Below are positions 43,595 to 52,650 of a DNA stretch of 64,000 nucleotides, piece by piece. Source of the DNA: CAVYXZ01 sp965223835 (GTDB taxonomy: Bacteria; Chloroflexota; Anaerolineae; Aggregatilineales; Phototrophicaceae). The DNA is taken from NCBI GenBank assembly GCA_965223835.1, contig CBDCXQ010000001.1, positions 5,022,001 to 5,086,000 on the forward strand. The letters are read 5' to 3'. Position 1 is the stretch's first letter. Every line of letters begins with the position of its first letter. A model generated the notes under the pieces. That model ran no database searches and was not told where the DNA came from. It was given only the letters and a program-made list of their open reading frames with translations. The position numbers were made by a program, and so were the translations under genes.

Positions 43595-44488
43595 ATGATC
43601 GTCACTTTGCCGACAACAAAACAGCCCAATGACCAGATCGCCCTGGGCGGGATGAACGCGATTTTGCATGACACCAGCCGCCGATATTACTGGCAGGGCA
43701 CTGGATCGCTGTCGATCAAGGCGTTTTTTGGCGGACAAGCGCTCTATAACAACGGTCAGGGTTATTATGCCGTCGGCGACGACACCTATCTGGTATTGAA
43801 TAATGGTCAAGCTTATGCGATCAACATCGAAGCCGCCCAGCCGATCGAATCATTTTGTCTCTTTTTCGAGCCAGGGTTCGAAGAACAAGTTTATGCCAGC
43901 CTGACCAACACACCGGAGACGCTACTTGACGGACCCACGCTGCTGCCAATCAACTTTTACGAGAAGACTTATCAGCATGACGATTGGTTGCTGCCGGACC
44001 TGCTACAACTAAAGTCACAACTGGCACCGCGACGGCATGATCGTGTCTGGCTGGAAGAACGGCTGCATCGCATCATGCAGCGCTTGTTACAGGTCCATTT
44101 TCAGGCTTATCGACAGGTTGAGCAGTTGCCGGGAATTCGCGCCACGACCCGCGATGAACTGTACCGTCGCCTGCATCTGGCCCGCGACTATGCCCATGCG
44201 TTGTACGCGACACCGCTCACCCTCGATCAACTGGCCGGAGTCGCCTGCCTCGCGCCAAATTACTTCTTACGCATGTTCCGCAGTGTTTTTGGTCAAACCC
44301 CACATCAATACCTGACAACCGTGCGGTTGGAACATGCCTGCCGCTTGCTGCGCGAGACCGAGACACCCATCACTGAGATTTGTTATATGGTAGGCTATGC
44401 CAGTCCGGGGTCATTCAGCACTCTATTTCGCCAGCACAGGGGCATGTCGCCACGACAATACCGCATCCAAAACGCTGCAAAAAGGTGA
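43595..44488 (+). CDS. AraC-family transcriptional regulator
   Basis: 297 residues. The C-terminal 100 residues hold two helix-turn-helix motifs of the AraC type (LTLDQLAGVACLAPNYFLRM and ETPITEICYMVGYASPGSFS, then FRQHRGMSPRQYR). The N-terminal half looks like a cupin-type ligand domain with strands YAVGDDTYLVLNNGQAYAIN and FCLFFEPGFE. The inducer is unknown. ATG 43595 (MIVTLPTTK) is taken because the upstream open frame has poor sites; AGGT is near. A VOC gene follows 72 bases later and could be its target. Confidence 0.88.
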   Translation: MIVTLPTTKQPNDQIALGGMNAILHDTSRRYYWQGTGSLSIKAFFGGQALYNNGQGYYAVGDDTYLVLNNGQAYAINIEAAQPIESFCLFFEPGFEEQVYASLTNTPETLLDGPTLLPINFYEKTYQHDDWLLPDLLQLKSQLAPRRHDRVWLEERLHRIMQRLLQVHFQAYRQVEQLPGIRATTRDELYRRLHLARDYAHALYATPLTLDQLAGVACLAPNYFLRMFRSVFGQTPHQYLTTVRLEHACRLLRETETPITEICYMVGYASPGSFSTLFRQHRGMSPRQYRIQNAAKR

Positions 44489-44560
44489 TTTCCGAGAAGT
44501 TTTCCGCGTCGCCCGGCCCTATAATTCCGCCTGGAGTTCAATTAGCAGGAGCCAAACACG

Positions 44561-44944
44561 ATGACCAACACCGATTTTCGCCTGGCAAAAGTGCGGCAGA
44601 TCGCGCTACCCGCTTACGATCAGGACCGGGCGGTGGCATTTTACCGGGATAAACTCGGCTTATCACATCAATTCAGCGTGCCAAACCTGGCCTTTTTCGA
44701 TTGCGATGGGCTGACGCTGTTGCTCAGCAAACCGGAGAGCGCGGCGTTCGAACACCCGGGTTCAATCATTTACTTTGACGTCGCCGATATCCAAATGGCC
44801 TACCAGACGCTCAAAGCGCGGGGCGTTGAGTTTGAAGGCGAACCTCACGTGATTGCGGAGATGGCGGCGCACGTGGTCTGGATGGCGTTTTTTCGCGATA
44901 CGGAAGGCAATCTGCTCAGCCTCATGAGTCAAGTCGCCCGCTGA
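44561..44944 (+). CDS. VOC-family (glyoxalase-like) protein
   Basis: 127-residue vicinal-oxygen-chelate protein: LPAYDQDRAVAFYRDKLGL at the start, then LAFFDCDGLTLLLSKPES, IYFDVADIQMAYQTLKARG and the end WMAFFRDTEGNLLSLM. The last Glu (TEGN) sits at a metal-ligand position. It is of the small single-domain type involved in detoxification or dioxygenase chemistry; substrate unknown. AGGAGCC is 9 bases before ATG 44561. The adjacent AraC-type gene may regulate it. Confidence 0.88.
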   Translation: MTNTDFRLAKVRQIALPAYDQDRAVAFYRDKLGLSHQFSVPNLAFFDCDGLTLLLSKPESAAFEHPGSIIYFDVADIQMAYQTLKARGVEFEGEPHVIAEMAAHVVWMAFFRDTEGNLLSLMSQVAR

Positions 44945-45033
44945 GTTACATGTCTGCCAATCTATGAAGTGGCTTAAGAATCCGACTAAATGCCAGAAAC
45001 TCCGGTAAACTGGAGGCAGTTTATATCCAAACA

Positions 45034-46308
45034 ATGAGGCAACACTTGAATACATTACGCCGGATTACTTCAGTCATATTCACGTTGAGCCTACTGGCGA
45101 TTTCGCTGGCGACCATTGCCCAGGACATCAGCCCGGAATTGCAAGAACAGGTCGAAGCGCTGGAAACCATCACTGCGAATATTCGCGATCTGGAGCCGTT
45201 GCAGCCCGTAATTCGCCGGTTCCCGACCAAAGCTGAAGCGCTTGAACAGGTAGCGATGATTCTGGCAGATGAGCTGCCGCCAGACGAAGCCGCCCGGCAA
45301 ACACGCTTTTATGTTGCGTTCGATTTTATCGAACCCGGAACCGATTACATCGCCGCCTATCTGGATGCGTTGGAAGCCCAACTTGGTGGGTTCTATGACC
45401 CCATCACCAAAGAGATGAACACCCTGCTGCTCAACGGTGATGAACTGGGCGACGAACTGCCGCTGTTGGAGCAAATCACCTATGTCCATGAATATGCCCA
45501 CGCGCTGCAAGATCAGCATTTTGACCTCAATGCGCTGGACAAACTGACTCGAGATAATCGCGATCAGTATCAGGCGTTACGGGCACTGATCGAAGGCGAT
45601 GCGACGCTGGTCATGAACGTCTACACCCAGGAAATCTCAGCACGTAATCCAATCGGCACGACGTTGCAACTGCTGGCACAGGGATTCCAGGCCGGTGCCT
45701 TAAGCCTGCCGCCGGACTTGCCCGATATTGTGGCGGCTGAATTGCTCACGGCTTATACCAATGGTGCGACCTTCGTGAGCGCGATACAAGCTGATGGTGG
45801 GTGGGATGCGGTGAACGCCGCCTTCTTACCGGAGAATTTGCCGCTATCCTCTGAACAATTTCTGCACCCGGAAAAATATCTGGCGGGTGAAGCGCCGCTG
45901 CCGGTGACGCTCAACACGCCCCAGTTAAACGCTGAATGGGCCGTGATCTGGGATACGACCTTTGGCGAGTTTTACCTGCGCGAGTATCTCAAAACGCAAT
46001 TGCCAAATCGGGATGCGATCCAGGCGGCGGCGGGCTGGGGCGGCGACCATTACCAGATTTATCATAACACTGCTACTGATGAACTCGCCTGGCTGCTGCG
46101 TCTGGAGTGGGATTCAGCCGACGATCATGCCGAATTTACCAGCGCCTATGTGACATTCATCACCGACCGTTTTGCCGATGTTCCCGGAGCCAAGTCGTGC
46201 TGGACCACCGCCACCGAGAGTCTGTGTCTGGTCGAAGCCAATGGGATGCACCTGATCGCTTACGCGCCGACATTGACGATGGCGCAGGAACTGTTGGCGG
46301 CGCAATAG
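45034..46308 (+). CDS. Putative secreted zinc metallopeptidase (HEYAH motif)
   Basis: 424 residues with a signal peptide (VIFTLSLLAISLATIAQ). A conserved helical region precedes the zinc motif VHEYAHALQDQHFDL (about residue 150), an HExxH site with a likely third ligand Glu in ALIEGDATLVMN, about 35 residues on, as in gluzincins. The rest contains GGWDAVNAAF and a Cys pair in SCWTTATESLCLVE. The family name is not known to me; activity is inferred from the motif. The start at ATG 45034 lacks a well-spaced site (GGAGG is 20 bases away). Confidence 0.75.
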   Translation: MRQHLNTLRRITSVIFTLSLLAISLATIAQDISPELQEQVEALETITANIRDLEPLQPVIRRFPTKAEALEQVAMILADELPPDEAARQTRFYVAFDFIEPGTDYIAAYLDALEAQLGGFYDPITKEMNTLLLNGDELGDELPLLEQITYVHEYAHALQDQHFDLNALDKLTRDNRDQYQALRALIEGDATLVMNVYTQEISARNPIGTTLQLLAQGFQAGALSLPPDLPDIVAAELLTAYTNGATFVSAIQADGGWDAVNAAFLPENLPLSSEQFLHPEKYLAGEAPLPVTLNTPQLNAEWAVIWDTTFGEFYLREYLKTQLPNRDAIQAAAGWGGDHYQIYHNTATDELAWLLRLEWDSADDHAEFTSAYVTFITDRFADVPGAKSCWTTATESLCLVEANGMHLIAYAPTLTMAQELLAAQ

Positions 46309-46346
46309 TTGATTCCCACCCGTGTCCGAATTCAGGAGATGTCCGC

Positions 46347-46792
46347 ATGCCATGCATTTTCTGCGAGATTATCAAAGGTAATGCGCCCGGTAGCATCATG
46401 TATGCTGATGAAACGGTCATCGTTCTGATGGATATTAATCCGGTAACGGTGGGACACATGATGGTCATTCCCAAAACCCATACAGCTTCACTGGCAGAAC
46501 TGGACGAAGCGACCGGATGCACCTCTTCAAGATCGCTCAACGGACGGCGGCGGCCTTGCGCGTTGCTGAACTCCGCTGCGAGGGTGTCAATCTGTTTCTA
46601 GCCGATGGCGAGGCGGCGTTTCAAGAAGTATTTCATGTCCATCTCCATGTATTCCCGCGCTACAAAGGGGATAGCTTTGTTGTCGAAGCCGACTGGAATA
46701 TTAAGCCACCGCGCCATGAACTTGATGCAACTGCCGCCAGCATCGGCACCGCTTACAAACAGCTATGGGGTGCGCAGACGGATAGTAATTGA
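46347..46792 (+). pseudogene. HIT-family protein gene with a frameshift
   Basis: ATG 46347 follows AGGAG and begins a histidine-triad nucleotide hydrolase (PCIFCEIIKGNAPGSIMYAD, VGHMMVIPKTHTASLAELDEAT). Near 46515 the frame changes by one lost base; from there the other frame supplies MHLFKIAQRTAAALRVAELR and the triad FHVHLHVFPRYKG. Together they make a normal HIT protein of about 148 residues. A single missing base could be sequencing or assembly error or a recent mutation. No other damage is visible, so the family is firm but the gene's status is open. Confidence 0.8.
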
Positions 46793-46856
46793 TTGCCTGA
46801 CCAAAAGATAACTGATGTTAGCCTGCCAGTGTTTCCGTTGGCTGAACCAGGATTTT

Positions 46857-47615
46857 TTACAAAACTTCCTGCACGCCGGGCCACTCACGCCAAATATCGG
46901 TATAAGCGTCGTGACCAATCGTGTCGACATCTTTGTGTTGCAGCCGCGAAATGACTGCATGGCGCACGTTCGGCGATGCGTTGGGGCCGCCGGTATGGAA
47001 AATTTGATGATGGGCCAGGATAAGATCACCGGCCTTCGCGGTGAGCATAATCGGCGGTTCCGGCCAATCCAGATGCGGTACCCCCTCGCGTAACACCTCA
47101 TGACCAACTTCTTGAAAATAAGCCTCATAAGTGCGGTGCGATTTGGGCCAGACAGTGAAATTGCCACAGTTGGGTTCCAGCACATCTGCCAGGTAAACCA
47201 CCGCAAAGGCCGTGAACCCGCGCTTGTAATCGCCTTTGGCGGTGCCATTGGTGCCGCTGCCAATGCCATCCAGATGACCACGCGGTTCCGGCGCATCTTC
47301 GCCCAACGGCAATGGAAAACGGGGATAAGGTTTGGCGCGAGCTACGGGCCGAACGTTGCCTGCGCCCATTAACGACTCGGCAATTTCGATAATCGGACTT
47401 TTGTTGAACAGGTCTAGAATAACCGGGGCATCTAGCAACTCACTGCAAAAGAAGGCCCCACGATTATTTTCCAGGTTTTCCCCGCCCTGCCCAACATGCC
47501 CAATTGAATGATTGACCGCCCGCAGGGCCGCATCAATCAATACTTGGGGGACAACCCCCGGAACCTTTAAATAACCGTCTTCAACAAATTGTCGTTTTTG
47601 GGCCGTGCTTAACAT
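46857..47615 (-). CDS. Phytanoyl-CoA dioxygenase (PhyH) family protein
   Basis: 252-residue iron and 2-oxoglutarate oxygenase-type protein. The Fe ligands are H and D of RGHLDGIG and a distal His in AHHQIFHTGGPNASPNVRH, with the co-substrate Arg just after it. The N-terminal pattern FVEDGYLKVPGVVPQVLI is common in the family. The substrate is unknown. ATG 47615 has AGAGGAG 8 bases upstream; the frame extends 29 codons further without support. Confidence 0.9.
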   Translation of the reverse strand: MLSTAQKRQFVEDGYLKVPGVVPQVLIDAALRAVNHSIGHVGQGGENLENNRGAFFCSELLDAPVILDLFNKSPIIEIAESLMGAGNVRPVARAKPYPRFPLPLGEDAPEPRGHLDGIGSGTNGTAKGDYKRGFTAFAVVYLADVLEPNCGNFTVWPKSHRTYEAYFQEVGHEVLREGVPHLDWPEPPIMLTAKAGDLILAHHQIFHTGGPNASPNVRHAVISRLQHKDVDTIGHDAYTDIWREWPGVQEVL

Positions 47616-47737
47616 AAAAAACTCCTCTAAATCCACCATGCAGGGAAGACCGGCACGCCTTCCCCACATAATTGTATGACAGGATGTTGCGCGAGACCAC
47701 ACACCATTACCCTTTATCGTAACGCGATTTCGCGCCC

Positions 47738-48850
47738 TTAGCGATAACCAGCCGGAACAACTGCCGGATCGAACCGCAGGCTGATAGGTGTATTTTCACA
47801 GCCCCAGAAGATTTCCGGGTCGGCCTGGGAAAGATCATGAATATTGGTGACGTGGGGTAGGCCTGCATCCAGTTGGAACACGGGGTCAACCGTCATTTCT
47901 TCCGGCGACATGCGCCCGAAAAAGCGCGTGACATAATCATAGCGGCGCGTCAGTTCAATCACCAGATCATCGCGCACCCCGGCTTTAATCAGTTCGCTGG
48001 TCGGCTGCGCATACTCGGTGATGAAGGCGCGACCATCGTATAAATCAATCGTCTGGTCAACCAGATTCAGGTAATTTGTGCCGCCAAACTGGGTGAAATC
48101 GCCGCGCAAATCCGCGTCTTTGATGGTGGGCCGGGCATAGTTGATGGTTTCGGCCTGCGCATCGGCGAAGATCCACGTCAGGACGGTCATGTTGGGATTC
48201 GCCGCCACTGCTGTCAATCGCAGCGGGATCATCGGCTGCGTGGATTCATAGGTCATCTTCACGGGCTGGATGTCCTGTGCGCCCTGATCGGGCTGTAACT
48301 TCATCGCCAGGAAGACCATTTCTTCATCCGTATAGACATGTACCAGCGGTTCCATCTGTTCGGTGATGCGATAGCTATTATCGCGCAGCCAGAGAATCAA
48401 GGCATTGGGGTCGGGGCTGGTCACGACATCAAACGCATACGGTCCGGCGGTCCCGGTCGCCAGCACTTCGACACCACCATCTTCTAGTGAACGAGCAGAT
48501 TCAGCGACAGCCATCGCCGGTATCGGAATCGGCGCACAATCCGGCATCAAGGGCGGGAAGAAGATCGGTGCGGTGATGTTGCTCAGTTCGTTGAAGCTGC
48601 TCATCTCGGCCACGTCCACTTCGGGGACAGAGGGGACCGGCACGACCCAGGAGAAATCCGGCGCGGAACCCGTATAGTTGATCTGGACATAAGCGGAGAT
48701 CGTATCGTCGCCGTTGATGGTGAAGATGATCCGTTCGCCCTGCTGATCGACCGGGATATTCTGGCAGAACAACCCGCCACACGCCGCCGCTACTGAAACA
48801 CTCATTACCAAAAAAATCAAAACACCCAACATTATTAGCTTGTGCCGCAT
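47738..48850 (-). CDS. DUF2330 envelope protein
   Basis: 370 residues with a signal peptide (LIMLGVLIFLVMSVSVAAAC). The DUF2330 core follows: ACGGLFCQNIPVDQQGERI, VQINYTGSAPDFSWVVPVP and a Cys later (CAPIPIP). Six or so Cys residues in total suggest disulfides. The C-terminal part has MTVDPVFQLDAGLPHVTNIH and a final CENTPISLRFDPAVV. The function is unknown. GAGGAGGC precedes the ATG. It converges with nothing; the PhyH gene lies downstream on the same strand. Confidence 0.85.
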   Translation of the reverse strand: MRHKLIMLGVLIFLVMSVSVAAACGGLFCQNIPVDQQGERIIFTINGDDTISAYVQINYTGSAPDFSWVVPVPSVPEVDVAEMSSFNELSNITAPIFFPPLMPDCAPIPIPAMAVAESARSLEDGGVEVLATGTAGPYAFDVVTSPDPNALILWLRDNSYRITEQMEPLVHVYTDEEMVFLAMKLQPDQGAQDIQPVKMTYESTQPMIPLRLTAVAANPNMTVLTWIFADAQAETINYARPTIKDADLRGDFTQFGGTNYLNLVDQTIDLYDGRAFITEYAQPTSELIKAGVRDDLVIELTRRYDYVTRFFGRMSPEEMTVDPVFQLDAGLPHVTNIHDLSQADPEIFWGCENTPISLRFDPAVVPAGYR

Positions 48851-48943
48851 ACGATTGCCTCCTCATTTGGGATTGCAGATATTGGGTAGACGTTCACCCA
48901 GGTTATCTGGTTCCATTGTAATGGAGACACTTCTTCCCAAGAC

Positions 48944-49312
48944 TTAACGCTGCTGGTCATAGGCAGTAACGAGTCGTTTTGGGGCAACCCGCCGCCAGGC
49001 CTGTTCCAACAAGCGAGTCAAATCGTCACGATGGATTTTTGTCAGCCGAATCAAGACATAGGGATAGCCTGAATAATGGTCGGTAACATAATAAATATCT
49101 GGTTCAGCTAGTAGCAGCAGATCGCGTTCATTCTCGTCAATTTTCAGCACCAGCGATTCGCCATCTTCATGCAAACGCGCGATGAATTTGCCTCTGACCC
49201 TTAGCGCAGGTGTGCCATAAGACAACCCTTCTTCGATCCCTGGAAGGGCTAGGGCCGCGTGTCGCACCATATCGAATACAGCTTGAGGTTGCTGTTCAGC
49301 CATATCACTCAT
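48944..49312 (-). CDS. MmcQ/YjbR-family protein
   Basis: 122-residue protein of the YjbR fold, a double-wing DNA-binding-like module. Pattern: ALALPGIEEGLSYGTPALRV, GKFIARLHEDGESLVLKID, YYVTDHYSGYPYVLIRL and the end LEQAWRRVAPKRL. The family is known by fold only. ATG 49312 is chosen with GTGAGGG upstream; other in-frame starts at 49321 (GTG) and 49303 (ATG) are close. Confidence 0.85.
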   Translation of the reverse strand: MSDMAEQQPQAVFDMVRHAALALPGIEEGLSYGTPALRVRGKFIARLHEDGESLVLKIDENERDLLLLAEPDIYYVTDHYSGYPYVLIRLTKIHRDDLTRLLEQAWRRVAPKRLVTAYDQQR

Positions 49313-49437
49313 TACCCTCACTTGTTTATGTCACCATTCTATCAGAAAATATGTTCGCTTCTAAACAGCGTTGCACATCAATCGTTGCCTGTTGTAAACT
49401 GGGAAATGTCCGGGTTGCAATCCACAAGGAATAGACA

Positions 49438-50172
49438 CTGCGCACCATCGACATTGCACGGGCGGCGGGCATCGCGGTCAACACCGTGCGCCAGTACGAA
49501 CAATCGGGCTATCTGCCACCCGTTCCCCGTGCGCCCAACGGCTACCGTCAATTTCATGAACTTCATCTGCGTCACATTCAGCTGATTCGCCAGGGGATGC
49601 AGTGTACCTGGTTGGGTGGATCAATCCGGCAGATGATTCTGGATACGTTCGTGCTGGCGGCTGACGGTGATTTTGCTGAAGCCACGATCACCATTCAGTG
49701 TGCTTTGAGTCACTTGCAGCAGGCCAAAGCGCGGGCGGAAGCGGCGGTTGCGATTCTGGAACGCTGGGCAACGGTTGAACCGCTGTCAGTAGATCAACCG
49801 CACTTGCAAATTGGGGAAGTAGCGGCATATCTGGCGGTGTCAGTGGATAAGCTACGTGATTGGGAACGCAACGGCTTGCTGATGGTCCCGCGGGCTGCCA
49901 ATGGCTATCGGACCTATGGCCCGGCTGAAATCGAGCGACTGACCGTCATTCATGCCTTGCGCCAGGCCCGCTACAGTACGTTGTCGATCTTGCGTATGTT
50001 TCACAAGCTGGAGACGGACGATACGCTGGACTTGCGGACTGCTTTGGATACCCCTCAGCCTGATGATGATATTATCTATGCTACCGATCACTGGTTGTCG
50101 ACGCTGGTTGAAATGATCGCGGCGGTTCGTGCAATGCAAGTTACGCTATCGGAAATCGAAACCCTCCATTAG
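49438..50172 (+). CDS. Tandem-HTH MerR-like regulator, apparent CTG start
   Basis: 244 residues. Two MerR-type helix-turn-helix domains are in tandem: the first is ARAAGIAVNTVRQYEQSGYL with a wing PNGYRQF (about residues 1-70), the second is GEVAAYLAVSVDKLRDWERN with a wing NGYRTYG (about 125-190). A helical stretch with several Ala/Arg residues lies between them. The first HTH begins right at the start of the open frame: a TAG stop is at 49432, then CTG 49438 with AGGA 7 bases upstream. The GTG at 49486 falls inside the HTH, so CTG is the likely start. A frameshift near the 5' end is the alternative. Confidence 0.8.
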   Translation: MRTIDIARAAGIAVNTVRQYEQSGYLPPVPRAPNGYRQFHELHLRHIQLIRQGMQCTWLGGSIRQMILDTFVLAADGDFAEATITIQCALSHLQQAKARAEAAVAILERWATVEPLSVDQPHLQIGEVAAYLAVSVDKLRDWERNGLLMVPRAANGYRTYGPAEIERLTVIHALRQARYSTLSILRMFHKLETDDTLDLRTALDTPQPDDDIIYATDHWLSTLVEMIAAVRAMQVTLSEIETLH

Positions 50173-50242
50173 CCCACCAGGGTTGTATGATGATAGATGA
50201 GTGTGCGCACCTTCATCGTATTTGAGTTGGAGGTTTCTCATC

Positions 50243-51430
50243 GTGATTCAACCCATGCAACATCTACAGAAGCTGGTGACAGAGATCGGCGAACGCCCGG
50301 CGGGTTCCACCGGTCATCAGCAGGCGGCGGATTATATTCGGCATATTTTTTCGCAAACGGGTCTGGTAATTGAAGACCAGGTTGTTGATTTTCCCAGTTG
50401 GGCTTGCACTGACGGTATACTGACCATTGATGGTCAAGCACTGGCGGTGGATATTAATCCCTTCTCAAGGGCCTGTGATGTGTCAGCTTCGGTCGTCGCG
50501 GTTGGGACCATTGCTGAACTGGAAGCGGCAACGTTGGCAGGAAAGATCGCCCTCTTATATGGCGAAATCTCCAGCGCCCCGCTGTTCCCAATCGGGTTTA
50601 CCATTTACAACCCGGACCGCGACAAAACAATCAATCGACGGCTGATTGAGAAGCAACCGCTGGCAGTATTGACAACCAACCCCATGCCTTTTCGACAACA
50701 ACATATCATTGAAGACCCGGATATGCCGCCTCCCTCGGCGACGATCTCGGCTGAGGTCAGTTTACAGTTAATGCAACATCTGGATGCGCCGGTGCATTTG
50801 CGCATCGTGAGTGAGCAGGAACCGGGGACGATCACAACTTTTATCGCCCGCCAATCACGGCGCAATCGCCACAAGCTGGTCCTGTGTGCGCATTATGACA
50901 CCAAATTCGGCACGCCGGGCGCTTACGATAATGGCTCCGGCAGCGCCGTTTTGCTCACCTTGATTGAACAGTTGGCCGGGCAACACCTGGCGGTTGACCT
51001 GGAGTTCATTGCATGGGGGGATGAGGAATACGGCGGCAACAGCGATCAGGCATATGCGGAAAAGGCAGACTTCGATGAAATCCTGTGCGTCATCAACGTG
51101 GATGGCGTCGGGCAGTACACCGGCACCAACACGATTACCATGCTGGCACAGAGCGATACTTTTCAGCAGCAGGTGGCGACGGTCGCGGCGGATTACCCTG
51201 GCCTGGCGTGGGTTGATCCCTGGTTCGCCAGCAATCATTACACCTTTTTTGCACGGGGCGTGCCCTGTATTGCGCTGGGCGCGATTGGCACCAACACGGT
51301 TCATCAAGTTAACGATACGATTGACTGGATCAGCCCGGCTAAGCTGGATGAAGTTGTGACGCTCGTCAGCACTCTGGTGGAGCGGGTCCAGCATGAGGCT
51401 GCCGCTGCGGCTCGCGCTCCGGCGGAATAG
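50243..51430 (+). CDS. M28-family zinc peptidase
   Basis: 395-residue aminopeptidase-type enzyme. Zinc ligands in order: H and D of CAHYDTKFG, D in GAYDNGSGSA, EE in WGDEEYGGN, D in INVDGVGQY and H near the end in NTVHQVNDT, the M28 set. A PA-type insert domain is present before (about 70-190). There is no signal peptide, so it may act inside the cell or be exported by another route. GTG 50243 has GGAGG 9 bases upstream; ATG 50255 is a later in-frame option. Confidence 0.9.
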   Translation: MIQPMQHLQKLVTEIGERPAGSTGHQQAADYIRHIFSQTGLVIEDQVVDFPSWACTDGILTIDGQALAVDINPFSRACDVSASVVAVGTIAELEAATLAGKIALLYGEISSAPLFPIGFTIYNPDRDKTINRRLIEKQPLAVLTTNPMPFRQQHIIEDPDMPPPSATISAEVSLQLMQHLDAPVHLRIVSEQEPGTITTFIARQSRRNRHKLVLCAHYDTKFGTPGAYDNGSGSAVLLTLIEQLAGQHLAVDLEFIAWGDEEYGGNSDQAYAEKADFDEILCVINVDGVGQYTGTNTITMLAQSDTFQQQVATVAADYPGLAWVDPWFASNHYTFFARGVPCIALGAIGTNTVHQVNDTIDWISPAKLDEVVTLVSTLVERVQHEAAAAARAPAE

Positions 51431-51522
51431 TTGTTATCAACAACAGTGGGACTAACCGTTACTGGTACCACTGCCAGGCCCATCTAAGGTCACATTTTCT
51501 TATTTGAACCCGGTTGTTCGCA

Positions 51523-52413
51523 TCACGCCTGATCGTTCTGTTTATTGAAACCCAATAGCATCATCACGCCGGGCACAATCAGGAAAAGCGGCCACAACGT
51601 ACCCCATTGCCCGGTCAGCGCGATAATGGCAACCGTTCCGATAATTGCACCGCCGGAAATATTGCGACGTACTTCACCCGTAACCTCGCCGGCTTTTTGA
51701 TAGCTGGAATAGGCATTGTAGAGCATAACAACCGCTGGTAGCGCGATAAATATGGCCCACCAATTGCCAGATAGAGATAGGAGTCCCGTCTGCGCCAGCA
51801 AGAAAACGACACCCAACCCGATCAACACGAGCGCACTGGTGACACGGTTCGTTTGATTATTCATGAATTCACCTCCAAATATTTGGGTTGCCTCTTCTTC
51901 GAATGATTCGTCGGTCGCACCGGATCGTTTGGCGACTTCCTGTCGCTGCTGACCGGGCCTGACGATGAAATAAAACACGAAGACGATAATGATGATTGGC
52001 AATATGAGGATTCGACCAATGATGTTGGTGATGACATTTCCATTGAAGCCGGTATCTTCCGTGAATATGTCACCATCGACACGTGCGCCTTCCGCCCGCC
52101 GAAAATCGCCAGACGTCGTGGTAATATCACCATGCACATAGGCATCCGCACCCAGGTTAATGTCCCCGGAGGTCATGACGACATCGCCCTCGACTTCACC
52201 ATCAATTTCTAGATCGCCACTGGTCATAAGGATCGAGCCGGTGACACGTGAGCCAGCCTCCAGGACAGCATTGCCCGAGGTCATAGTCAAGTCACCATTC
52301 AGAGTTTCGCCGCTTCTGAGCGTATAGTTGCCGCTCGTGACGATCCGACCTGAACAAGCTGAAATGAATCCGGTAAGCGCGATGAGCAGAATGATCATTA
52401 CGAGTCGCTTCAT
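51523..52413 (-). CDS. Lipoprotein with bactofilin-like TSGD repeats and DUF5668-like membrane domain
   Basis: 296 residues. A lipobox signal (MIILLIALTGFISAC) is followed by four or five short beta-helix repeats, each like LTMTSGN, ILMTSGDLEIDGEVEG, VVMTSGDINLGADAYVHG and ITTTSGDFRRAEGARVDG, as in polymer-forming bactofilins. A helix (IGRILILPIIIIVFVFYFIV) then leads to a short basic-acidic linker and three or four C-terminal helices (LVLIGLGVVFLLAQTGLL, WPLFLIVPGVMML), like the DUF5668/LiaF-type domain. The combination may couple an extracellular beta-helix to the membrane. GGAGGGGGGA precedes the ATG. Confidence 0.82.
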   Translation of the reverse strand: MKRLVMIILLIALTGFISACSGRIVTSGNYTLRSGETLNGDLTMTSGNAVLEAGSRVTGSILMTSGDLEIDGEVEGDVVMTSGDINLGADAYVHGDITTTSGDFRRAEGARVDGDIFTEDTGFNGNVITNIIGRILILPIIIIVFVFYFIVRPGQQRQEVAKRSGATDESFEEEATQIFGGEFMNNQTNRVTSALVLIGLGVVFLLAQTGLLSLSGNWWAIFIALPAVVMLYNAYSSYQKAGEVTGEVRRNISGGAIIGTVAIIALTGQWGTLWPLFLIVPGVMMLLGFNKQNDQA

Positions 52414-52437
52414 TGTCCCCCCTCCTTAATTTATAAA

Positions 52438-52467
52438 ATTATATCATGCGAATTATTTTATGCGAAT
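52438..52467 (-). promoter_or_regulatory. Promoter with two direct repeats before the TSGD gene
   Basis: On the minus strand TATAAT occupies 52443-52438. Just upstream are two copies of ATTCGCAT (52467-52460 and 52453-52446) spaced by 6 bases (14-bp period). The distal copy covers the expected -35 region, where a clear -35 box is absent, so a regulator may be needed. Confidence 0.6.
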
Positions 52468-52650
52468 ATATACCCATTCATAAGTGATTAGACTTACAAA
52501 ACGTCACCTGGAATCTCAAGAGAACCTTCATTTCAGCCGGTTCAGCCCATTCACTGGCGGATGCCAATTGGTTTGAATCAAGCTCATTTGTTTTCTTTGC
52601 GCCGATACAACTTCATATTGTAAACTTCCCCTCCAATGGGAGGATTAACC

